A stretch of 61,319 bases of DNA from an uncultured Hyphomicrobiales bacterium. Its GTDB lineage: Bacteria > Pseudomonadota > Alphaproteobacteria > Rhizobiales > Beijerinckiaceae. A program made the position numbers and the translations under genes. The notes under the pieces were generated by a model, which was not told the DNA's origin, did no database searches, and worked only from the letters and a program-made list of their open reading frames with translations. This document shows, piece by piece, positions 17,569 through 26,246 of this stretch. Location: assembly GCA_903825465.1 (NCBI GenBank), contig CAIKAR010000046.1, forward strand, positions 1 through 61,319, read 5' to 3'. Position 1 is the first letter of the stretch. Each line of letters begins with the position of its first letter.

Positions 17569-18344
17569 ACATCACCTGTCCCGTGCAGAAATCGGACGCC
17601 GGCGACAGAAGATACAGCGCCATGCCCATCAAATCCTCGACCTCGCCGAGGCGGCCGAGCGGAATGCGCGCCAGCGAGCGGGCCTTGGTGGCTTGCCCCA
17701 GCTCGTCGTCGCCGAACATCCACGCCGTGAGCTTCGAGCGGAACACCGTTGGCGCGATGGCGTTGACCGTGACGCCGTGCCTCGCCCATTCAGTCGCGAG
17801 CACGCGCGTCAGCGAATCCGTCGCGCCCTTCGAGGCGCAATAGCCGGTGTAGCCGGAGATGTTGCCGTGGCGGCCGCGCACGGACGACATCAGCACGACC
17901 TTGCCCCTTGACCTTTTCCTTGATCCAGTAGCCGCCGACGACCTTCGCCATGAACCACGGGCCGCGCACGTTGGCGTCCATCACCGCCTGCCAGTCGTCC
18001 AGCGAAAGATCCTGGATGAAGCCCGCCTTGTTGTAGCCGGAGCCGACAACGAGTTGATCGACGCGGCCGAAGGCCTTCAACGCGGCGTCGAGCATCGCCT
18101 GCGCGTCTTCGAGCGTGTCCGGTCGGCGCGGCACCATACAGACCTCGCCGCCGACGGAGTCGCACTCCTCGGCGACGGCTTCCAGCTCCTTGGTGTTGGA
18201 GCCGGCGATGGTGACCTTGCCGCCGAGCGCGGACAGCGTGATCGCGGTGGCGCGGCCGAAGGCGCCTGTCGCGCCGGTGACGATGGCGGACTTGCCCTTG
18301 ACGTCGAAGAGCGAGAGCGGATTGCGAAGCGGTTCGGAGATCAT
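17540..18344 (-). pseudogene. short-chain dehydrogenase/reductase, frameshifted
   Basis: NAD(P)-dependent SDR that would be 267 aa if the frame were restored. The first part has the cofactor motif (VTGATGAFGRA) and NVRGPWF. The second part, in the next frame, has MSSVRGR, the catalytic YCASK and the C-terminal YVDGG. The break lies at a run of four C on the plus strand (17904-17907), where removing one base restores VKGKVVLMSS. Everything else is intact, so this is either a sequencing/assembly error or a very recent mutation. It lies between the cupin gene (10-nt gap) and the dehydrogenase gene (29-bp overlap). Confidence 0.8.
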
Positions 18345-18354
18345 TTGTTTTCGC

Positions 18355-18687
18355 CTATTTCGAAACAATCACCGCCATCGTGGCGGGCGCGTTGGCGCGG
18401 TTCTCGATGGAGCGGCCCTCGTTCGGCGCGAGATGGCACGAATCGAGCGGCCCCAGCGTGACCTCGCCCTTTTCGGTGATCACCGTCACGTGGCCGGAAA
18501 TCACCAGATAGATTTTCTCCGTCGCCGACGCCGCGTGTTCCGCGCCGCCGCCCGGCAAAAAATGCGAGAGCCCAAGCGTGAAACGCGTCGTCTCGCTTTC
18601 CGCGCCGCCCTGCAATTGCAGCGCCGTCATCGCGTGGTGCAGCTTGGCTTCGTAGGGCTTGGCGTCGCCTATGCGGGTGACGTGCAT
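18355..18687 (-). CDS. cupin domain protein
   Basis: Small single-domain cupin, 110 aa. It has the double-stranded beta-helix pattern: LSHFLPGGGAEHAASATEK in the first metal-site segment, VISGHVTVITEKGEVTLGPLD between, and CHLAPNEGRSIENRANAPA in the second. Role unknown; cupins in such operons may be dioxygenases, isomerases or binding proteins. It begins 2 nt after the upstream cyclase gene stops, so translational coupling is likely. Confidence 0.85.
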   Translation of the reverse strand: MHVTRIGDAKPYEAKLHHAMTALQLQGGAESETTRFTLGLSHFLPGGGAEHAASATEKIYLVISGHVTVITEKGEVTLGPLDSCHLAPNEGRSIENRANAPATMAVIVSK

Positions 18688-18689
18688 GT

Positions 18690-19490
18690 TCAGGCTCCCG
18701 TTTCGAAGCGGAACTTCCGCTCGGGGTCGATGACCGCCATCACGCGCAGCGTGCAGCCCTCGCCTTGCGGCCAGCGCCACGGAAACGCGAGGAACGTGCA
18801 GCGCTTGCCGGTGATGAGATCGATGTCGCCGCCGATGTTCTCGATGCCGGGGATGCCGTTCCCCATCATGATCTTGTGCGCGGGCTCCCAGTGCGGGAAG
18901 TCGTCGGCGATGTCGCGGCCTGTGAGTTCCCTGTATTCGTCGTTCAAGTGCCAGTGCGACGGGCCGGGCCCGTGGTCGGCGAGCTTGGTGCCGAGCGGGT
19001 GGTCGAGCGCCTGCACATCGACGCCGACAAGCTTGACGCCGCGCGCGACGATCCATTCGGCGGCCTCTTTGTAGAGGCCCGGCGAATAGGCGTAATAATC
19101 GTCGTTGTCGCCGAGCAGCTTGTGCGCGCCGGTGTTGATCATCAGGATGTCGCCGCGTTCGATGCGCGGCGTCGCCTTTTCAAGGTCGTCCGGCGTGATG
19201 ACGCCCCATTTGCCCTTGGGGATCGACACCGCCACGCCCGTGCCGAAAAACCGCCACGGCTCGTAATCGGTCAGCGTGCCGCCGTTCTCCGTCACATGCA
19301 GCGGCGCGTCCATGTGGGTGGAGCGGTGCATGATCGCCGACACCTGCTGTGTGAACACGCCGTCCTTCGAATGGTATTTCGCCGTGTGCACGTCGAGGTT
19401 CGGCGACGACGGCCATTGCGGCACGCCGTGGCCATAGATGTTGGTGAGATCGTAGTAGCGCAATCCGTTCGCGCCGATGATTTCCGCCAT
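18690..19490 (-). CDS. cyclase family protein (kynurenine formamidase/isatin hydrolase-like)
   Basis: Metal-dependent amide or lactone hydrolase of the PF04199 family, 266 aa, cytosolic. Carries the metal-binding HRSTHMDAPLH motif near residues 55-65 (family H-x-x-T-H-x-D-x-P-x-H), plus YDLTNIYGHGVPQWP at the N-terminus and GIENIGGDIDLITGKR near the end. Substrate unknown. A paralogue sits immediately upstream in the operon and shares the same block order. Confidence 0.85.
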   Translation of the reverse strand: MAEIIGANGLRYYDLTNIYGHGVPQWPSSPNLDVHTAKYHSKDGVFTQQVSAIMHRSTHMDAPLHVTENGGTLTDYEPWRFFGTGVAVSIPKGKWGVITPDDLEKATPRIERGDILMINTGAHKLLGDNDDYYAYSPGLYKEAAEWIVARGVKLVGVDVQALDHPLGTKLADHGPGPSHWHLNDEYRELTGRDIADDFPHWEPAHKIMMGNGIPGIENIGGDIDLITGKRCTFLAFPWRWPQGEGCTLRVMAVIDPERKFRFETGA

Positions 19491-19508
19491 GGAATGTCTC
19501 GCTCTGAA

Positions 19509-20363
19509 TTATTCGCCGGAAGCGACGCGGTAGGCGCCGGCGGGGTCGAGGATCGCCATCACGCGGACGACGCAGGCGTCGCCGTGCTGGAAGCGCCAGG
19601 GCAGGGCCTGAATGGTGACGCGCTTGCCCTTCACGAGGTCGACGCCGCCGCCGATGTTCTCGATGGTGGGAATTCCCGCGGCGAGCAGCGCGCGGTGCGC
19701 CGGATTCCATTTCGGGAAATCGGCCTTCGCCTCGCGGCCCGTTTGCTTTTTGTAGAAGGCCGGCAGGCGCTTCATCTGCGGCCCGTTGCGGTGCGCGGCC
19801 ATCGACGTCGCCATGGGATTGTCGATAAAGGGCGTGTCGATTCCGACGAGCGCGACCTTTTTATCGACAAGCCAACGCGCGGCGTCCTCGGCGAGGCCAG
19901 GCGCGAGGCCGAAATATTCCATGCTGTCGGAATATTTCCGGTGCCAACCCGTGTCGATGACCACGATGTCGCCTTCGCGGATGGCCGGCGCGGCCTTCTC
20001 CAGATCGGCCGCGCTCACCATTTCCCACCGCCCGCGCGGCAGGTCGAGCACAACGCCCGAGCCGAAGAAGCGGTTGACCTCGAGCGACGCCACGTCCGCG
20101 CCGCCCTGGATCAGGTGGATTGGCGCGTTCAAATGCGTCGAGATATGCATGTTGCCGGTGAATTTCTGCGCGGTCACGCCGTCGCGCGCGTGCGTCGCCG
20201 GGCGCTCGATGCGCAGGTCGGGGTCGCCGGGAACGACAGGCGCGCCGTGGCCCCAGACGTGGTTGAGCTCGACGAAGCGCAGGCCTGTGCCGGGCTCCGA
20301 GCACTCAAGCGCGAGGGGGTCGCGGCCTGTGCGGCCTTTCGGATATGCGCCGAGATCGTCCAT
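19509..20363 (-). CDS. cyclase family protein, paralogue with Asn in the metal motif
   Basis: Second PF04199-type hydrolase, 284 aa, about 18 nt upstream of its paralogue. Shared blocks are FVELNHVWGHGAPVVPGDP, HISTHLNAPIHL, GDIVVIDTGWH, IPTIENIGGGVDL and VTIQALPWRF. The usual Asp of the metal motif is Asn here (THLNAPIH), so metal binding or substrate may differ. No signal peptide. The two cyclases may act on successive intermediates or form a heteromer; both are inferences. Confidence 0.85.
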   Translation of the reverse strand: MDDLGAYPKGRTGRDPLALECSEPGTGLRFVELNHVWGHGAPVVPGDPDLRIERPATHARDGVTAQKFTGNMHISTHLNAPIHLIQGGADVASLEVNRFFGSGVVLDLPRGRWEMVSAADLEKAAPAIREGDIVVIDTGWHRKYSDSMEYFGLAPGLAEDAARWLVDKKVALVGIDTPFIDNPMATSMAAHRNGPQMKRLPAFYKKQTGREAKADFPKWNPAHRALLAAGIPTIENIGGGVDLVKGKRVTIQALPWRFQHGDACVVRVMAILDPAGAYRVASGE

Positions 20364-20394
20364 GCATGTCTCGATTGTTTTGGGAATGTCCCGA

Positions 20395-21147
20395 CTATTT
20401 CAACAGGAAAGCTTCGATCGACGTGGCCAGCGCGATGGGCGTTTCGTCCATCGGATAATGGCCGGCGTTGGCCATCACTTCAAGTTCGGCGTTGGGATAA
20501 CACGCCATGTACGTGGCCTTCATCACATCGGGCGTCAACCCGCCGTCGTGCTCCCCGACGATGACTTTCACCGGCAGCGTCTTGCCGGCGACCTCCTTGT
20601 GGAAATCGGTTTTCGCCCAGCTCTTGAGATAGGCGGAAAACGCCGCGTCGAGCGCGATCTTTTTCGGGTAAAGCGCGGTCTCGCGCACAAAGCGCTGGCA
20701 CAGGCGTCCGCCGACCGACATGGAAACGATGCCGCTGGCCGCTTCCGCGTTGTTCACCGCGCTCTCGAAGAAAGCGTAGGTGTCATCGTCGAACGGCACG
20801 CCGCTGGCCGGCACCGGCGTCACCGCGACGAGTTTTTCCACGCGCTCCGGCGCGTCGGCGAGCGCGCGCTGCGCCGCCATGCCGCCCATCGAATGGCCAA
20901 CGAGGCTGAATTTTTGAACGCCGAGATGGTCCGCGAGCGCGATCGCGTCTTTGGCGATTTCAAACACGTTGTAGTCGCCGGCGATGTGTTTCGAGGCGCC
21001 GTAGCCGCGGTAGGCCGGGCAAATCCAGGTGAAGGCGTCGGGATCGAGCGCGCGGTAGAGCGGCGCGAAAGTCTTCTCGTCGCCGAACCAGCCGTGCAGC
21101 GCGATGATTTTTTTCGGGCCATGTCCGAAGGTTTCGTAGCCAAGCAT
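20395..21147 (-). CDS. alpha/beta hydrolase
   Basis: Serine hydrolase of the alpha/beta fold, 250 aa. Oxyanion region ALHGWFGDEKT, nucleophile elbow LVGHSMGGMAAQ (Ser near residue 90), acid region VIVGEHDGGLTPD and catalytic His in ANAGHYPMDE. The start at 21147 is fixed by a GGGAGG sequence five bases upstream; the extension to 21321 is rejected. First gene of the six-gene operon 16648-21147. Divergent from the TctC gene at 21312. Confidence 0.9.
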   Translation of the reverse strand: MLGYETFGHGPKKIIALHGWFGDEKTFAPLYRALDPDAFTWICPAYRGYGASKHIAGDYNVFEIAKDAIALADHLGVQKFSLVGHSMGGMAAQRALADAPERVEKLVAVTPVPASGVPFDDDTYAFFESAVNNAEAASGIVSMSVGGRLCQRFVRETALYPKKIALDAAFSAYLKSWAKTDFHKEVAGKTLPVKVIVGEHDGGLTPDVMKATYMACYPNAELEVMANAGHYPMDETPIALATSIEAFLLK

Positions 21148-21311
21148 GTCAACCTCCCTGGGGGGAAGGCGCGCCCGCCCGCCTCCGCGTCCCGACACCC
21201 GAATATGGCTCCGGGACCGGGGCGTCAAATGGGGTGGGCGCGGCGGTTGCCGCCCCGCGCGCGAGGGCCTAAAACGCGGCGAGCGTTCTCCCGCCGAAAA
21301 TTGGAATTGCC

Positions 21312-22325
21312 ATGTTGTCAAAATCCGCGCGCGGCCTCGCCGTCCTCCTTTGCCTCGCGCCGCTCGCCGCCCGCGCGCAAGACGCGGCTTCGTTCTACAA
21401 AGGCAAAACCATCAGCGTTTACATCGGCTTTTCCGCCGGCGGCACCTACGATTATTTCGGCCGGCTGCTGACGCGCCACCTCGCCAAGCACATTCCGGGC
21501 AATCCAAACGTCGTGGCGGTGGCCATGCCCGGCGCGGGGTCGCTGACCCTCGCCAATTACATGTTCCGCATCGCGCCGAAGGACGGCACGGCGCTCGGCA
21601 TCGCGTCGCAGACGCTGGCCATCGACCAGACCCTGGGCGCGCCCGGCATCCAGTACAAGGCCAACGAGTTCAACTGGATCGGCCGCGCCACCTCGAACGT
21701 TGAAATCACGGTCATCTGGGAGCGTTCGAAGGTCAAGAAAATCGAAGACGCGACGGTCTACGACGTGCCTCTGGCGTCGTCGGGCGCCGGCTCGCCGGCG
21801 GAGGGTTACCACAAGCTGCTGAACGCGGTGATCGGCGCGAAGTTCAAGCTTATCGGCCCCTATCCCGGCTCCACCGACGGTTTGCTGGCGATGGAGCGCG
21901 GCGAGGTCGACGCGGCCTTCACCTCGTGGAACACGTTCAATGTCACCAAACACGACTGGATCACGTCGAAGAAGGCGTCGGCGCTTGTGCAGTACGCGCA
22001 GGAACGCCACCCCGACATGCCCGACACGCCGACCATGGTCGAGCTTGGCAAGACGCCCGAGGACAGGGCGATGTTCTCCTTCGATGTCAGCGGCGGCGAG
22101 GTCGGGCGTTCCTTCATGGCGCCGCCCGGCGTGCCCGCCGACCGCGTCGCGCTCCTGCGCAAGGCCTTCGACGAGACGATGTCCGATCCGGAGCTGCTCG
22201 CCGAGGTCGAGACGGCCAAACTCGACTTCCATCCCGCGTCGGGCGAGAAGCTGCAAAAAATCATCGCCGACACCGCGACCATCTCGCCGGCGGTGGTGTC
22301 GCGCATGCAGGCTTTGTTGCGGTAG
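21312..22325 (+). CDS. tripartite tricarboxylate transporter substrate-binding protein (TctC/Bug family)
   Basis: Periplasmic solute-binding protein, 337 aa, with signal peptide MLSKSARGLAVLLCLAPLAARA. Family blocks present: FYKGKTISVYIGFSAGGTYD, IPGNPNVVAVAMPGAGSL, LANYMFRIAPKDGTALG, ERHPDMPDTPTM and MAPPGVPADRVALLRKAFD. It captures carboxylated solutes for a TctAB membrane pair, but no tctA or tctB is near. Position between the cyclase operon and the amidohydrolase operon suggests a ligand related to one of these pathways. Confidence 0.9.
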   Translation: MLSKSARGLAVLLCLAPLAARAQDAASFYKGKTISVYIGFSAGGTYDYFGRLLTRHLAKHIPGNPNVVAVAMPGAGSLTLANYMFRIAPKDGTALGIASQTLAIDQTLGAPGIQYKANEFNWIGRATSNVEITVIWERSKVKKIEDATVYDVPLASSGAGSPAEGYHKLLNAVIGAKFKLIGPYPGSTDGLLAMERGEVDAAFTSWNTFNVTKHDWITSKKASALVQYAQERHPDMPDTPTMVELGKTPEDRAMFSFDVSGGEVGRSFMAPPGVPADRVALLRKAFDETMSDPELLAEVETAKLDFHPASGEKLQKIIADTATISPAVVSRMQALLR

Positions 22326-22336
22326 CCGCGGCGCCG

Positions 22337-23353
22337 CTACTCCGGCAGAAGTTTGACGTAGCGCCCGTCGAGCAGCGCGTCGACATCGACCGAGCCTTCC
22401 ACCAGCCCCTGCGCCTTGTGCCAGCCGATCTGATGGCGGACATCCCGGCCTTCGAGCCGCGCCTCGCGGTCGACATAGGTGATGCCCTTGCGGACGACCT
22501 CGACGGGTTGATCGACGCCCCTGGCGACGATCTCCAGCATTTCCGGCGCGGTCGGCCCGTCGAGCCGCTTGCCGTCGGGCGAAATGAAGGCGTCGGAATA
22601 ATCGCGCATGCCGGCGCGGTAGCCGCGCAAAAACGCGTTGACGTAATCGCCGTCCTTGTCCGCGTGTTTGGTCGAGGTGTAGGCGGCGCCCAATTGCCAC
22701 GGCGTGACATCGCCGATCCAGCCGACGAGCCTCGCCCCTTTGTTGGCGACGAGCGCCAGCGCGAAGGTCGAGGGCATGATCGCGGCTTCGACCTGGTTGG
22801 TGACGATCGCCGCCACCATGTTCGGGTTGGTTTTGACGAAAAGCAAATCCATGGACGACATGGGGAAGCCGTATTTTTCCGCCAGCAGGCCCGCGCAATA
22901 ATGCGGCGCGGAGCCTTGCGTCGGCAACCCGACGCGATGGCCCTTGATGTCGCCGAAATCGCGCAGGCCCTTGTCCCACGCGTCGTTCGAAGCGACGAGG
23001 CCGTTGTTGGGAAAGCCCGCCTGGTCGCGGCCCTGCGCGGCGACGATGCGCACGAGACCTTGAGCGGCGAGGTTGAAGAAGCCCGCCGAAAGGCTTGTCG
23101 CGCCGAAGTCGAGATCGCCGGCCGCGATCGACACCGCGAGCGGCTGCGCGGCGTCGAAGGGGATGATCTCGGCGTCGATCCCCTCGCGGGCGAAATGGCC
23201 CTTGTCGCGGGCGATGTACATCGGGCCGGCGCCAGTGGTTTGCAGCACGCCGATGCGCGCCTTTTTCGCGGCGCCGGTCTGGGCCCGCGCGGCGGCGGGG
23301 AGCAACGCCGCGCCAAGCGCGGCCGCCGCGAGTTCCCGTCTGGTGACCGCCAT
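22337..23353 (-). CDS. ABC transporter substrate-binding protein (NMT1/THI5-like)
   Basis: Periplasmic binding protein, 338 aa, resembling NitT/TauT/thiamine-precursor receptors. Tat-like signal MAVTRRELAAAALGAALLPAAARA. Then RIGVLQTTGAGPMYIARDKG, FAREGIDAEIIPFDAAQPLA, IAAGDLDFGATSLSAGFF and QVEAAIMPSTFALAL. GGAGGAACCAC precedes the ATG at 23353. It lies 23 nt after a Tat-signal amidohydrolase gene on the same strand, so the ligand may be the product or substrate of that enzyme. No ATPase or permease gene nearby. Confidence 0.85.
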   Translation of the reverse strand: MAVTRRELAAAALGAALLPAAARAQTGAAKKARIGVLQTTGAGPMYIARDKGHFAREGIDAEIIPFDAAQPLAVSIAAGDLDFGATSLSAGFFNLAAQGLVRIVAAQGRDQAGFPNNGLVASNDAWDKGLRDFGDIKGHRVGLPTQGSAPHYCAGLLAEKYGFPMSSMDLLFVKTNPNMVAAIVTNQVEAAIMPSTFALALVANKGARLVGWIGDVTPWQLGAAYTSTKHADKDGDYVNAFLRGYRAGMRDYSDAFISPDGKRLDGPTAPEMLEIVARGVDQPVEVVRKGITYVDREARLEGRDVRHQIGWHKAQGLVEGSVDVDALLDGRYVKLLPE

Positions 23354-23376
23354 GTGGTTCCTCCGTTCGCCGCCCG

Positions 23377-24465
23377 TCACGCGCGCAGGCGCGGCAACAA
23401 CCGCAGCGCGTTGCCGCGGTCGATGGCGTCGCGGTCGTCGGCGGGAAGCCGCAACTCGTCCATCGACAATTTGCTGTGCAGCGGCGTCCCGAACGGCGCG
23501 TCGGAGCCGAAGAGCAAGTGGTCGAGCGGAACGAACTGCCGCAACGCCGCGATGGTCGGCGCGGAACTCGCGCTCGCGGTGTCGTAATAAAGCTTCGCCA
23601 GCTCCGCCATCATGCCGTTCGGAAAATACTTCTCGAAGCGCTTGTCGTGCGCGGTGTTTTCGGCGATGCGGCCGGCGATGGCGCCGATGGCGCCGCCGCC
23701 ATGCGAGAACACCCATTTGATATCGGTGTATTTCGTCACCGCGCCGTTGACGAGCAGGCTGACAATGGCGCGCGCGGTGTCGAAGGGATATTCGATTTGC
23801 TGCGGGTTGAGCCCCGGCAGGACATTGCCGCAACAGGCCGCGACCGTCGGGTGGAAGAAGACGACCGCCTTGCGTCGGTTCAATTCCTCGAACACCGGCG
23901 CGAAGGCGGGGTCGCCGGGATATTTGCCGTCGTAGGTCGAGAGAAGCCCGATGCCGTCGGCCTTCAGCGTGTCGAGCGCGTATTCGATTTCCTTGAGCGA
24001 GCCCTCGGTGTCGGGCAGCGGCGCGACCGCGAAAAGTCCGAATCGGCCGGGAAAAGTCTTGATCTGCTCGGCCGCGTAGTCGTTCCATTGGCGCGCCAAC
24101 CGGCGGCCCGCGGCCACATCGCCGTACCAGACGCCTGGCGTCGAAATCGAGGCGACCGCGGTTTGAATGCCCGCGGCGTCCATCGATTCAATTGTCTTCT
24201 CGGGCGTCCACGCCAGCAGCGTGTCGGCGGAGAGGTTGTGGCCGAAGCTGAGGCGCTCGTGCTCCTCCTTCATGTAGGCCGGCGGCAAAAAATGGTGATG
24301 CACGTCGATGCGCGTCCGCGCCGTGGGCGCCGCTTGCGCGAACACCGGCGTCGGCGCGGCGGCGCAGGCGATCGCGCCGCCGATGAAGCCGCGGCGCGAG
24401 GGGCGCCCGCCGAGCGACAGGCGCGTTGAAGGATGGCACGCGCAATCCAGTGGCGTCAGGCTCAT
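23377..24465 (-). CDS. amidohydrolase, ACMSD-like, Tat-exported
   Basis: TIM-barrel hydrolase or decarboxylase related to 2-amino-3-carboxymuconate semialdehyde decarboxylase, 362 aa. The N-terminus has a twin-arginine signal ([21 protein letters not shown]) preceded by about 22 residues. Metal ligands: DVHHHFLPP near 54-57, a His in [12 protein letters not shown], the KWVFSHGGG His, and catalytic Asp in LFGSDAPFG. All four metal-binding positions are present, so it looks active. Export plus the adjoining binding protein gene suggest periplasmic processing before uptake. Confidence 0.85.
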   Translation of the reverse strand: MSLTPLDCACHPSTRLSLGGRPSRRGFIGGAIACAAAPTPVFAQAAPTARTRIDVHHHFLPPAYMKEEHERLSFGHNLSADTLLAWTPEKTIESMDAAGIQTAVASISTPGVWYGDVAAGRRLARQWNDYAAEQIKTFPGRFGLFAVAPLPDTEGSLKEIEYALDTLKADGIGLLSTYDGKYPGDPAFAPVFEELNRRKAVVFFHPTVAACCGNVLPGLNPQQIEYPFDTARAIVSLLVNGAVTKYTDIKWVFSHGGGAIGAIAGRIAENTAHDKRFEKYFPNGMMAELAKLYYDTASASSAPTIAALRQFVPLDHLLFGSDAPFGTPLHSKLSMDELRLPADDRDAIDRGNALRLLPRLRA

Positions 24466-24550
24466 GATTCCTCCCCGGTTTATTGGGGGTCATGATGTCC
24501 CGTTACGAGCCGGGCGGCAAGCGGCCGCGGGCCGGGCTTTTTTTTCGGCG

Positions 24551-24576
24551 GCCGGGTGGGATCGCGCCCCGCCCGG
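24551..24576 (-). terminator. possible terminator hairpin after hss
   Basis: GCCGGG(t)GGG with a loop and CCC(g)CCCGGC form a nine-pair stem with one mismatch, 19 bp after the hss stop on its coding strand. No T-run follows in that direction, so this is weak. Confidence 0.3.
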
Positions 24577-24594
24577 CTCGACAGTCGAAGCGAC

Positions 24595-26028
24595 CTACCG
24601 CACCAGAATGTTGCGGAACTGCCAGGGATCGCTGGCGTCGATGTCCTCGGGGAAGAAGCCCGGACGGTCAACCAGCGGATTCCAGTCGGTGTAAACGCCG
24701 ACGACGGGTCCGAGATAGGGCGTCTGCACCTCGAGGCAGCGGCGGAAGTCGATCTCGTCGGCCTCGACGATGCCCGCCTTCGGATTTTCCAGCGCCCACA
24801 CCATGCCCGCCAGCACCGCGGACGTCACCTGCAAGCCCGTGGCGTTTTGATAGGGGGCGATGCGGCGCGTCTCCTCGACCGACAATTGCGAGCCGTACCA
24901 ATAGGCGTTCTTCGCGTGGCCGTAGAGCAGCACCCCCAACTCGTCGATGCCGTCCTCGATCTCGTCCTCGCCGAGGATGTGGTGCGTCTCCTGAACGCGG
25001 CCGGCCTGGCCGAACATTTCGTGCAGCGACAACACCGCGTCGTTGGCTGGATGATAAGCGTAGTGGCATGTCGGGCGGTACACGGCCGCGCCGGCGCCGT
25101 CGCGGACCGTGAGAAAGTCCGCGATCGAAATCGACTCGTTGTGGGTGACGAGAAAGCCGTATTGCGCCTGAGCGGTCGGCGTCCACGAGCGCACGCGCGT
25201 GTTGGCGCCGGGTTGCAGCAGGAAGATCGCCGCGCCGCAGCCTTCTTTATGCGAGCCGGCGTTGGCGGGCTTCCATTTCTCATGCGAGCCCCAGCCGAGT
25301 TCCGCCGGCTGCATGCCTTCGGAAACGAAGCCCTCGACCGACCATGTGTTGACGAAGACGCCCTGCGGCTTGGGGTGTTTGGCGCGCTGCGTGTCGCGCT
25401 CGGCGATGTGGACGCCCTTGACGCCGAGGCGTTGCGCCAGCGCCGCCCACGCCTCGCGCGACGCGGGCTCGGCGCCTTTGTCGCCCATGTCTTTCGCGAG
25501 ATTCAACAGCGCCTGCTTGACGAACCACGACACCATGCCCGGATTGGCGCCGCAGCAGGAGACGGCCGTCGAGCCGCCGGGGTTCTTGCGGCGGGCGGCC
25601 AGCACCGTTTCGCGCAGCGCGTAGTTGGTGCGCGATTCCGGCCCCATCGACTTGTCGAAGTAGAAGCCCGGCCAGGGCTCGACGACGGTGTCGATGTAGA
25701 GCGCGCCAAGCTCGCGGCAATATTCCATAATGGCCAGCGACGACGTGTCGACGGAGACGTTGACGCAAAACGCCTGCCCCGGCCCGTTGGTCAGCAAGGG
25801 CTTCAGCAATTCGCGGTAGTTTTCGCGCGTCAAGCCGGCCTTGACGAACTTGACGCCGTGTTTCTCGGCGAGCGCGCGGCCGCTCTCGCTGGGATCGACA
25901 ATCGCCATCCGCGACTTGTCGAACGAGAAATGGCGTTCGATCAGCGGCAGCGTGCCCTTGCCGATCGAGCCGAAGCCGATCATCACGATGGGGCCGGTTA
26001 TGGCGCCGTGCACGGGCCAGTCCGTCAT
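24595..26028 (-). CDS. hss: homospermidine synthase
   Basis: NAD-dependent enzyme joining putrescine units (or spermidine and putrescine) to make homospermidine, the main long polyamine of many alphaproteobacteria. 477 aa, the size of the Blastochloris viridis enzyme. Blocks: GPIVMIGFGSIGKGTLPLIE (NAD-binding), HFSFDKSRMAIVDPSE, YIDTVVEPWPGFY, SCCGANPGMVSW, NTWSVEGF and ALENPKAGIVEADEID. The start at 26028 has AGGAG upstream. A perfect inverted repeat at 26073-26090 lies 45 bp upstream. Confidence 0.95.
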   Translation of the reverse strand: MTDWPVHGAITGPIVMIGFGSIGKGTLPLIERHFSFDKSRMAIVDPSESGRALAEKHGVKFVKAGLTRENYRELLKPLLTNGPGQAFCVNVSVDTSSLAIMEYCRELGALYIDTVVEPWPGFYFDKSMGPESRTNYALRETVLAARRKNPGGSTAVSCCGANPGMVSWFVKQALLNLAKDMGDKGAEPASREAWAALAQRLGVKGVHIAERDTQRAKHPKPQGVFVNTWSVEGFVSEGMQPAELGWGSHEKWKPANAGSHKEGCGAAIFLLQPGANTRVRSWTPTAQAQYGFLVTHNESISIADFLTVRDGAGAAVYRPTCHYAYHPANDAVLSLHEMFGQAGRVQETHHILGEDEIEDGIDELGVLLYGHAKNAYWYGSQLSVEETRRIAPYQNATGLQVTSAVLAGMVWALENPKAGIVEADEIDFRRCLEVQTPYLGPVVGVYTDWNPLVDRPGFFPEDIDASDPWQFRNILVR

Positions 26029-26072
26029 TGTTGTTCTCCTGATTTCGATGGGGTCGAAGGCTCCCCGAGCCC

Positions 26073-26090
26073 TTTCACGCGAACGTGAAA
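26073..26090. promoter_or_regulatory. inverted repeat TTTCACG-N4-CGTGAAA, candidate operator upstream of hss
   Basis: Perfect 7-bp arms with a CGAA spacer, in the 218-bp divergent gap between hss (start 26028) and the NMT1-like binding protein gene (26247). Closer to hss. The regulator is unknown. Confidence 0.45.
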
Positions 26091-26246
26091 CAAACATGTC
26101 CCCGCGCGTCAACCCATTTTTGGGCGCCGGCGTCGATTTGGCGCCAAACCGCGCGCCGATGAACGGCATGGGGCGCGTGACAGACGCCGGCATTTCGGCT
26201 GTAATCGCCGGCAAGGCCGCGACGCGGCGAACCCGGGGAGGAACGT

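Noticed and set aside
18765-20564. A 599-codon plus-strand open frame
   Set aside because: Antisense to the two cyclase-family genes, which have clear motifs and ribosome-binding sites.
24538-24545. Run of eight T as a rho-independent terminator on the plus strand
   Set aside because: No plus-strand gene ends here, and the GC-rich sequence before it does not fold into a clean stem.
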